A stretch of DNA of 11,966 nucleotides, from assembly GCA_021200075.1 (NCBI GenBank), contig JAJQGZ010000209.1, positions 1-11,966 on the forward strand, given 5' to 3'. The position numbers and the translations under genes were made by a program. Shown here one piece after another: positions 1 through 6,023 of the stretch; within the stretch, counting starts at the first letter, position 1; every line of letters begins with the position of its first letter. Origin of the DNA: Clostridiales bacterium. GTDB lineage: Bacteria; Bacillota; Clostridia; Oscillospirales; Acutalibacteraceae. The notes under the pieces are model-generated. The model ran no database searches. It was not told where the DNA came from and saw only the letters and a list, made by a program, of their open reading frames with translations.

Positions 1-54
1 GTCCTCGGACATTTTGTAAACCATGTTACCATATCCGACATATTATCCGCCTGC
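1..54. repeat. Left copy of terminal inverted repeat
   Basis: These bases reappear as the reverse complement at 11912-11965: positions 1-47 match exactly, position 48 differs (C here, T in the other copy read the same way), and 49-54 match again. From 55 inward the two sides diverge completely. Within the repeat, a CGGACATTTT motif near the outer end recurs as CCGACATATT about 29 bp further in; such internally repeated terminal motifs are known from IS21-family ends. The family assignment is inference, and no transposase gene lies in the window. Confidence 0.85.
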
Positions 55-110
55 AAAATAACAATATTTCAACAAAAGCATTATGCGATAATTATAACTG
101 ATTGCAAGCT

Positions 111-1176
111 TTATTTTACTTTCACGGTTTTTACCTTTGACCATGCGCCGTATACTTTTTTGCCGTTTATTGTCTTGTAAGAGCGGACACGGACATAATA
201 CTTTTTGTTTGATTTCAGATTCTTTACGGAAAGAGAAGTGGTTTTGGCTTTTTTAATAAGCTTCGACTTCGTTTTTTTGGCGGCAAACTTTTTCGATGTG
301 GAATACTGCACCTGATAACCGCTTACCGTGGAGTCCTTTTTCCAGGTGATTTTAAGCACTTTTTTGCTTGACGATTTCACGGTTTTTATGGTCGCTTTTT
401 TCGGGATAATTTTAAATGTTGCGGTCATCATTCCCGAATATGACGAACCTTTAAACTTTACGGTTACTGTCGCCGTGCCGGGCTTTTTGCTATTTTTTGT
501 ATGTAACCTTGTAATTTGTCGACGGGATAACATTGCCCTTTCTGTCTTTAACGGTTACGGACGGGGTTTTCTTTTTGCCGTTATAGGTGTATTTTGTCTT
601 GCTGAGCTTTATGTTTGCAGGATAATAATATACGGCGTTTGTTACGTAATCGCTGCAATAAGCGCAGAATGTGTAATTGGCGCCGTCACTGTTATTTTGT
701 GAATCGTTTGCATCGCATATCGCAGGATAGTTTTCGGTTGTAGTGTATGTATGGCTGTGAGCTTTTACGGTAACGGTTGTCGAGTATGATGTTCCGTCGC
801 TTGTTTCCAGCACAAAATAATAAGTTTCTCCGACTTCAAGCTCGGCGGCGATTATAAAATCCGTATTTCCTGCTGTGCAGGCGTTCATCATCAGCACTTC
901 CTCGGAAGCGTCGTAAATACTGCCGAGAATCATACCACTTGAATTAACTGGCGAGCATACAAATTCATAATAGCCGGAGGTACTCGGTTCAAAGCTTATC
1001 CAGTATTCGTTGTCGGCGGATTCGATATATGCCGAAACCGAACCGTTAAGAGCAATATCCTGTGCGGTTCTTTTGGTATTTGCAAAAGCAGTCACGCCGC
1101 CGATTTGCACACCGGTGAAGAACATTACCGTACTCAAAAGGCAGCACAGCGATTTTTTAATGTAATTTTTAAGCAT
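111..1176 (-). CDS. Secreted PPC / Ig-like / Fn3 surface protein (one frameshift)
   Basis: With one frame correction this reads as about 354 residues. It has a signal peptide (about residues 1-32, ending ...GGVTAFA). Next comes a beta domain resembling the bacterial pre-peptidase C-terminal (PPC) fold at about 35-140 (YWISF...SGYYEF...GETYYFVLE). A short cysteine-containing stretch follows at about 150-175, then an Ig-like module (NIKLSKTKYTYNG... to GTATVTV...TATFKI), and a lysine-rich Fn3 domain at the C-terminus (GYQVQYSTSKKF...YYVRVRSY). An AAGAGGG ribosome binding site lies 7 nt upstream of the ATG at 1174-1176. The frame breaks at a T6 run (493-498 on the + strand): with one base fewer the Ig-like domain reads straight through as VTYKNSKKPGTATV. 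It starts 29 bp after the GDPD stop, so it is probably the last gene of that unit. Likely role: adhesin or cell-surface binding protein. No catalytic domain or cell-wall anchor is visible. Confidence 0.75.
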
Positions 1177-1205
1177 TTAATCGCCCTCTTTGATTTTGAA
1201 TATTT

Positions 1206-2078
1206 TTAATATGTAACGCAGTCCGTTGTTATCAGCGTTACGCCGTATTCAACAAGCTTGTCGAGCGTTTCGGTATCGTTGATTGTCCACGCTCCTACTG
1301 CAAGCCCCTGCTCGATACATTGCGATATTATGTTGCTTTCGTAATTTTTTTCTTTATTGCCGTTGAAATCAATTCCGCAGTTATCAAGAGTCAGAGCAAG
1401 GTCGATATTCTCCTGCTTGATTTCCTTTACAAGATAGTAAACCTGTGCGTCGGTAAGTTCACGGATTTTTTGCAGATTTTCAAAATGGAAAGAGATGTAA
1501 ACCGCTTCAACATTGTATTTGCCAACAAGTGCGGTCACCTCGTCGTAATGCTCGGTGTTGTTTTTGCCTTTCAGCTCGATTACCGCAGTCATACCGTATT
1601 CCTCGCATATTTGCAGGTATTCCTCCAGCGTGCAGAATTTTAAATCGGGATAATCCTCAACATTTGAGCCGTTGTCAACAGTCATTTCCATAAGCTCGTC
1701 ATAGGTCTTTTTTTCAATAAAAGCGGATTTGTCCATCATTCTGTATGTGTGAATATCGTGTGTGATAACCCATACTCCGTCGGCGGTTCTGTAAATATCA
1801 CATTCCGCACCTGAATATCCGTGTTCGCCCGCTTGTTCAAACGAGGCGGTTGTATTCTCCGGCGCAACGCTTCTCATACCCCTGTGGGCAATCAGCGTAA
1901 CCAGCTGATTTGTTGATACAATTTCGTAATCGGCGGTCTTGCAGTATTGGTTTAATACAATCAGTCCCACACCCACCGCAAGGATTATAAGCGCAAGCAG
2001 AATTGATAAAACTATGACGATTATCTTTTTCTTTTTTGACCATTTTTTCTTTTCGCTTTTTGCAGCAGTATTACTCAT
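1206..2078 (-). CDS. Membrane-anchored glycerophosphodiester phosphodiesterase
   Basis: GDPD-family enzyme (TIM barrel) that hydrolyses glycerophosphodiesters to an alcohol and glycerol 3-phosphate using a divalent metal. Numbered from the MSNTAAK start (290 aa): a lysine-rich cytoplasmic tail, one membrane helix at about 19-42, then the catalytic domain outside. Visible signature: IAHRG (His65), APENT (Glu74), ECD (Glu92 and Asp94, in place of the usual ELD), THD (His107), VIELK, and near the C-terminus AWTIN and ITTD. All key residues are present and the length is normal. An ATG at 2082-2084 is also in frame, but GGAGG at 2088-2092 is only 3 nt from it and 9 nt from the ATG at 2076-2078, so the latter is preferred. 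Its first codons overlap the nitroreductase stop by 8 nt (ATGAGTAA), which suggests translational coupling. The substrate could be deacylated phospholipid or a teichoic acid-type polymer; the sequence does not decide. Confidence 0.9.
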   Translation of the reverse strand: MSNTAAKSEKKKWSKKKKIIVIVLSILLALIILAVGVGLIVLNQYCKTADYEIVSTNQLVTLIAHRGMRSVAPENTTASFEQAGEHGYSGAECDIYRTADGVWVITHDIHTYRMMDKSAFIEKKTYDELMEMTVDNGSNVEDYPDLKFCTLEEYLQICEEYGMTAVIELKGKNNTEHYDEVTALVGKYNVEAVYISFHFENLQKIRELTDAQVYYLVKEIKQENIDLALTLDNCGIDFNGNKEKNYESNIISQCIEQGLAVGAWTINDTETLDKLVEYGVTLITTDCVTY

Positions 2079-2850
2079 TTTCATTTTCCTCCGCTTTTTG
2101 TTCAGGGAATTTTATCACCTTGTTGTCCTTTGTCAGGAATCTGCCGTTGAAATCCCATTCGCCTTTAAGACCCTTTGCCGCCGCTCCGAGCTGAAAGTGA
2201 AGCTGAGCTATGCCAAAATCAATGCTCTTGTCGGAATACGGCTCGTCAACCTTGGCGGAGATAACACCGTTTTCGTACCTGAAATGAACGGGTCGTCTGT
2301 TGGTGGCGGACGGTGCTTTTTCAACAAGCTCCATTGCGTATTTGTAGTAAACCGGCAGTTTCTCGTCGCACACATCAAACATCTTTTGGTATGGCTTATT
2401 GTGCTTGTGAGTGGCGTTATACATAATTTTTTCCTTAGAGCTGAACTTGTCCTTGGTATAGCCGATAACGATAACGCCCCAAAGGCGGAGTTTTTGCGGG
2501 AAATCAATATCCGCATACACCTTGTTCTCGTCGTAAGTACCGCTAACCCAGCAGGTGCCAAGCCCGTGATAAACGCATTGCAGAACAATCATTTCGCCGT
2601 AATATCCTGCAAGGATTCTCGCTTTTTCCGTATCCTCGCCGCATACGGCAATGTAGCTGAATTTGCCGGTGAAGATAGTGAACGGTTTTGTTCCGTCTTC
2701 AACAAGGCGGAAGCTGAGCCCCGCTTTCTTGTTCACTGCGTCGGTCAGTTCACGGATAACGGACAGCGTTTCTTTATCAAGCGGTCTCGGGCGATATGTG
2801 CGCCTTGACCTGCGTGCTTCTATTGCCTTTATATATTCTTCGTTAGTCAT
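2071..2850 (-). CDS. Nitroreductase-family flavoprotein (TM1586-like)
   Basis: Intact 259-residue protein with no signal peptide, so cytoplasmic. The N-terminus carries the RRSRRTYRPRP motif (about 13-23) typical of FMN binding in the nitroreductase fold. The middle (ILAGYYGEMIVLQCVYHGLGTCWVSG, about 79-104) matches the helix and glycine-rich segment of the family. The C-terminal half repeats the pattern (KAPSATNRRPVHF, about 175-187; FGIAQLHFQLGAAAKGL, about 212-228), as in double-length single-chain nitroreductases of the TM1586 type. The reaction is NAD(P)H-dependent reduction of an unidentified substrate. A modest AGGTG ribosome binding site lies 5 nt before the ATG. It is the first gene of a unit with the GDPD and PPC/Fn3 genes and is driven by the promoter at 2928-2956. 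There is no obvious functional link to GDPD, so the grouping may only reflect shared transcription. Confidence 0.85.
   Translation of the reverse strand: MTNEEYIKAIEARRSRRTYRPRPLDKETLSVIRELTDAVNKKAGLSFRLVEDGTKPFTIFTGKFSYIAVCGEDTEKARILAGYYGEMIVLQCVYHGLGTCWVSGTYDENKVYADIDFPQKLRLWGVIVIGYTKDKFSSKEKIMYNATHKHNKPYQKMFDVCDEKLPVYYKYAMELVEKAPSATNRRPVHFRYENGVISAKVDEPYSDKSIDFGIAQLHFQLGAAAKGLKGEWDFNGRFLTKDNKVIKFPEQKAEENENE
2088..2092 (-). promoter_or_regulatory. Ribosome binding site deciding the GDPD start
   Basis: GGAGG on the minus strand lies inside the 3' end of the nitroreductase gene. Its spacing is 9 nt to the ATG at 2076-2078 but only 3 nt to the upstream in-frame ATG at 2082-2084, which favours the inner start. 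Confidence 0.6.
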
Positions 2851-2870
2851 ACGAACACCTACACACCAAC

Positions 2871-2900
2871 CGCCGTACCGTTTTAAAAAATAACACGGCG
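2871..2900. other. Weak hairpin in nitroreductase 5' leader
   Basis: CGCCGT (2871-2876) pairs with ACGGCG (2895-2900) around an 18-nt AT-rich loop. It lies between the promoter and start codon of the nitroreductase, so it would be in that mRNA leader. On the plus strand it is followed by an AT-rich stretch, but no plus-strand gene would need a terminator here. Function unknown; it may be chance. Confidence 0.25.
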
Positions 2901-2927
2901 ATTTTATTTTTATTGCATTATAAAACG

Positions 2928-2956
2928 ATTATAACATAATTAAATTTCAAACTCAA
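2928..2956 (-). promoter_or_regulatory. Sigma-70-type promoter of nitroreductase-GDPD-PPC/Fn3 unit
   Basis: On the minus strand, TTGAGT (complement of 2951-2956) and TATAAT (complement of 2928-2933) are separated by exactly 17 nt. The -10 box is perfect and the -35 box is close to TTGACA. The -35 box lies inside the last codons of the broken asnB, so this unit does not depend on asnB transcription. Confidence 0.65.
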
Positions 2957-4764
2957 CATTATTATCCTTTATCCAAATATATATTTGAAAAATATATGTC
3001 GCTATCTGCGGTACTCTCATCAACTGACCGTACCACGGCTCGGGCAGGGAATCGGGATTTTTTATTAAATTATCAAATGTGTCTCGATGAATCCATTCGC
3101 AAAGCGGTGTTGATTTATCTTCAAAAACTATGTTCAAAAGCTCGCACACACGCTTGAAATATTCGAGATTATGAGTTTTCGGATATGGGCTTTTTCTTGT
3201 AAACAATTTCTTTCGGCAAATCGTTTTCAAAAGCCTTGCGCAGTATTCCTTTTTCTCTGCCGCCGAGCGCTTTCAATTCCCAAGGAATATTGTATGCGTA
3301 TTCGACAAGGCGGTAATCGCAAAACGGAATTCTCACTTCAAGAGAAGATTCCATACTCATTGCATCCTTTCGCATAAGCAGCGTTTGCATAAACCAGTCG
3401 AGATTGAGCATAAACATTTCCCTCATACGCTTTTCAAGTGGGTTTTCTCCGTCGAAGTAAGAGGTTTTTACAATGGTGCTTTCATACGCGTTTCTTGCAT
3501 ATTCTTCGCCTTTGGGGAGAAATCCGTCCTTCAAAATACTTCTGTGTATATCGGTTGTTCTCGACCACGGGAAGCAGTCCTCAAATAAAATTTCTTTCTT
3601 GTGGTACCAGGGATAACCGCCGAAAATTTCATCGGCACATTCGCCGGACAGGCAAACCGTGAAATCCTCTTTAACCTCACGGCAGAACAGCAGCAGGGAA
3701 GAGCCAACATCGGCAAATCCGGGAACATCTCTTGCGTATGCCGCTTCTTTTAATGCGTCGGCAAGCTGTGCGTTGTCAAGCACAACGCCGTGGTGGTTTG
3801 AACCGATATAATCGCTGATAATTTCGATGTAATCGGAATCCTTGTTGGGCTGGAAAAGGCTTTTTTAAAATAAATATCATTGTCCGTGTAGTCAACCGAA
3901 TATGTGTCAAAGACTTTGCCAGTTTCTGCATATTTATCTGCGGCTGTTTTTAAAATTATCGAGGAATCGAGACCTCCGCTCAAAAATGCGCAAAGAGGCA
4001 CATCGGACACAAGCTGGCGTTCGATTGAATCCTTTACGAGGAAATGAGTGTATTCAATCGCTTCGCTTTCGCTTTGTGAAAATTCGCTTGCCGTCAGCTG
4101 CCAGTACGGTTTGATATTAAGCCGACCGTTTTTGTATACAAGGAAGCTTGCCGGCGGCAGCTCTTCAATATCCTTGAATATCGCTTTGCCGATTGTCCGT
4201 GCAGGGCCGAGCATAAATATTTCGTTTAATCCATTTTCGTCAACGGTACTGCTTATTTCGGGTATGCAAAGCAGGCTTTTTATTCTGCCTGCAAAAGACG
4301 AACATTTTGCCTTTTTGCGAATAGAAAAACGGCTTTACGCCGATTCTGTCCCTGACCGCAAAAAAAGACTTTTTTCTTCCTCGTCGTATATCGCATAGGC
4401 GAAAATGCCGTTGAGCTTTTTAACGCTTTCCTCTTTCCATTTGTCAAACGCTTTGAGTACAACCTCGGTGTCGCACTGAGTGTCAAAAGTATATCCGCTG
4501 TTTTTCAGCTCATTTCGCACTTCATCGGTATTGTACAGCTCTCCGTTATATACAATAATGTATTTGCCGAATTGCATCGGTTGTTTCCCGTTTTCAACAT
4601 CGATTACACAAAGCCGCCTGTGTATCAGCTCCGTTTCCTTTGCAATGTATTATCCCCTTGCGTCGGGGCCTCTCATTTTAAGCGTTGAGCTTATTCTTTC
4701 GATAAGCAGTTTTTTCCGCACGCAAATCCGTCCCGTCGGACAAAATTCCGGCTATTCCGCGCAT
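2940..4764 (-). pseudogene. asnB: Glutamine-hydrolysing asparagine synthetase, multiply disrupted
   Basis: Homology runs the whole length of a class II asparagine synthetase (about 608 codons, normal for the family), but the frame is broken repeatedly. The enzyme normally makes asparagine from aspartate, glutamine and ATP. N-terminal glutaminase fragments: MRGIAG, RGPDARG, HRRLCVIDVENGKQPM, VYNGELYN. Synthetase fragments: the ATP-binding LSGGLDSS, the loop LSGECADEIFGGYPW, SMESSLEVRIPFCDY, and the C-terminal SPYPKTHNLEYF. Lesions read on the plus strand: T6 at 4710-4715; an in-frame TAA at 4650-4652 directly after RGPDARG; A7 at 4360-4366; A4 at 4293-4296; T6 at 3861-3866; T5 at 3191-3195. 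The second codon is CGC, so the catalytic Cys2 (normally MCGIAG) is Arg. The ATG at 4762-4764 has a good GAGGTGAT ribosome binding site. Some indels could be sequencing errors, but not readily the substitutions. Confidence 0.9.
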
Positions 4765-4803
4765 AACATCACCTCGCAATATTATATGCAAAAAGCCGGA
4801 ATT
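4744..4803. repeat. 10-bp inverted repeat spanning the asnB initiation region
   Basis: AATTCCGGCT at 4744-4753 is the exact reverse complement of AGCCGGAATT at 4794-4803, with 40 bp between. The interval holds the asnB -10 box, ribosome binding site and start codon. In read-through RNA from the upstream GH43 gene the arms could pair and enclose the start. Chance is possible because one arm is coding (I-A-G-I). Confidence 0.4.
4768..4786 (-). promoter_or_regulatory. asnB ribosome binding site and -10 element
   Basis: GAGGTGAT (complement of 4768-4775) is suitably spaced before the ATG at 4762-4764 and fixes the start. TATAAT (complement of 4781-4786) lies just upstream; no convincing -35 box is seen at 16-18 nt, so the promoter call is weak. 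Confidence 0.45.
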
Positions 4804-4861
4804 GAGATTAAATATGAATATTTACTTTTAAGTATCTCCTGCCTCGGAGAATCAAATTGAT

Positions 4862-5878
4862 TTAATTATAAGCTTCAAGGAGTGTGTCGTATTCCTCGTC
4901 ACTTATCTGAATTACAGAGCCGTGCCTTGCGCTGAAATCAAAATCAATATCGCTGTTTTTTATCTTCGTGAAATTTTCAAAATTCGTCGTCTGCTCCGCA
5001 ACAAATCTTTCCTTGCCGTATTCGTCCATAATTATAACCCAAGAATCCGTGCCGGAAATATTGTATATCGAGCTTCCCTCAACGCCGCTTGGCGCTTGGG
5101 AAATAACAACGGGTTCGCTGTCGTAAGGGCCGGTGAGGGAATCCGCCGTTACATACGCAATGCTGGAATCCTCATCGTGCTTGAAGTACATATAATACTT
5201 TCCGTTGTTCTCGTTATAAATAATATCTGCGTCTATAGTTTGTATTCCGTCACGCTCGTAAAGAAGCGTAGGCTCTGTTATGGTTTTAAAATCCGCCGTG
5301 TAGGAATAGTAAATTACCGCATTGTCGTTTTCCTCGGTTGAATTTGCCCAGTATATCATATACATCTGCTTTTCCTCGTCCCATATCGCCTGGGGCGCCC
5401 ACGCTCTTGTGGTATTCGCAAATTCTCCGCCAAAATCCCGTATGTCTATAATCGTTTCGTCCGTCCAGGTAATCAAATCCTCGGATTTCCAGGTGACAAG
5501 TGCGTGGTTTGATTTCCAGCCGTCGTCGCTTTTCATATCCGTGCCGATTATGTAATAGCAGCCGTCAACACCCTGCAAAATATACGGGTCTCTCACCGAG
5601 CCTGTTCCGAGTTCCTGCCCAATCACCGCTTCGTTGCCGTTTACGGGAGTGAAGTTGTATCCGTCCTCGCTCACGGCAAAATGTATGCTCTCTTTCTCAG
5701 GCTCGTTACCCGTGAAGTAGACGAAAAGATATTTTCCGCTCTCACTTTGCACCGGCTCGGCATAGCGGATAACTCCGCTGAAATACAGTGCGCACAGCAC
5801 CGCAACCGCAATTATAAGTATTGCGGCAATAACGGATATGACGATTTTTTTGCTGATTTTTAATTTTGATTTTTGCAT
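4862..5878 (-). CDS. Membrane-anchored glycoside hydrolase family 43 enzyme
   Basis: Intact 338-residue protein. A short basic N-terminus (MQKSKLKISKK) and one hydrophobic helix at about 12-34 act as an uncleaved anchor or signal peptide, placing the enzyme outside the membrane. The rest is a single five-bladed beta-propeller of GH43 type. Visible candidate catalytic residues: Asp97 in SVRDPYI (general base), Asp216 in TIDADIIYNENNGKYYMYF (pKa modulator) and Glu267 in SGVEGSSIY (general acid). His319 in ARHGSV matches the conserved late histidine. GH43 enzymes remove or cut arabinose or xylose units in arabinoxylan or arabinan; the exact substrate cannot be read from the sequence. No carbohydrate-binding module is attached. 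CGAGGCGG before the ATG (GAGG at 5886-5889, 7 nt away) is the ribosome binding site. It is transcribed from its own promoter at 5930-5958. Confidence 0.88.
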   Translation of the reverse strand: MQKSKLKISKKIVISVIAAILIIAVAVLCALYFSGVIRYAEPVQSESGKYLFVYFTGNEPEKESIHFAVSEDGYNFTPVNGNEAVIGQELGTGSVRDPYILQGVDGCYYIIGTDMKSDDGWKSNHALVTWKSEDLITWTDETIIDIRDFGGEFANTTRAWAPQAIWDEEKQMYMIYWANSTEENDNAVIYYSYTADFKTITEPTLLYERDGIQTIDADIIYNENNGKYYMYFKHDEDSSIAYVTADSLTGPYDSEPVVISQAPSGVEGSSIYNISGTDSWVIIMDEYGKERFVAEQTTNFENFTKIKNSDIDFDFSARHGSVIQISDEEYDTLLEAYN

Positions 5879-5891
5879 AGTTCCGCCTCGT

Positions 5892-5931
5892 TTTGGTATT
5901 TATATTATTAATTTGGTATTTATATTATTAA
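5892..5931. repeat. Two tandem copies of a 20-bp AT-rich unit
   Basis: The unit TTTGGTATTTATATTATTAA occurs twice head to tail with no difference (5892-5911 and 5912-5931). It sits between the GH43 promoter and ribosome binding site, so it forms most of the mRNA leader. It may be a recent slippage duplication. Confidence 0.8.
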
Positions 5932-5958
5932 TATAACATAACAGCTCGGAGCTGTCAA
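5930..5958 (-). promoter_or_regulatory. GH43 gene promoter
   Basis: On the minus strand, TTGACA (complement of 5953-5958) and TATATT (complement of 5930-5935) are 17 nt apart: a perfect -35 box and a five-of-six -10 box. The -35 box falls almost wholly in the loop of the 11-bp hairpin at 5941-5971, and the -10 box overlaps the edge of the 20-bp tandem repeat. Confidence 0.7.
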
Positions 5959-5971
5959 TACTCCGAGCTGT
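5941..5971 (-). terminator. GC-containing hairpin, probable terminator or operator
   Basis: ACAGCTCGGAG (5941-5951) and CTCCGAGCTGT (5961-5971) pair perfectly for 11 bp around a 9-nt loop. It lies 53 nt after the stop of the surface protein gene. On the minus strand the stem is followed by TATGTTATATT, T-rich but not a clean T-tract, so termination is plausible rather than certain. Because the loop holds the GH43 -35 box, it could also be a regulator binding site. Confidence 0.5.
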
Positions 5972-5984
5972 CGAGGTGCGTTAT

Positions 5985-6009
5985 AATTAACTGTAAGCCA
6001 CAGTTAATT
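5985..6009. repeat. AT-rich perfect inverted repeat after the surface protein gene
   Basis: AATTAACTGT (5985-5994) and ACAGTTAATT (6000-6009) form a 10-bp stem with a 5-nt loop, 14 nt beyond the stop codon at 6024-6026. It could help end transcription together with the stronger hairpin at 5941-5971, or be a protein-binding palindrome. Confidence 0.5.
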
Positions 6010-6023
6010 TATATTGACATAAT

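Noticed and set aside
1939..2808. 289-codon plus-strand reading frame opposite the nitroreductase and GDPD genes
   Set aside because: It lies antisense to two well-supported genes, has no ribosome binding site and its translation shows no recognisable domain. It is a shadow of their codon use.
5892..5931. Start of a CRISPR array or iteron set
   Set aside because: Only two directly abutting copies, no spacers, and no cas or replication gene nearby.
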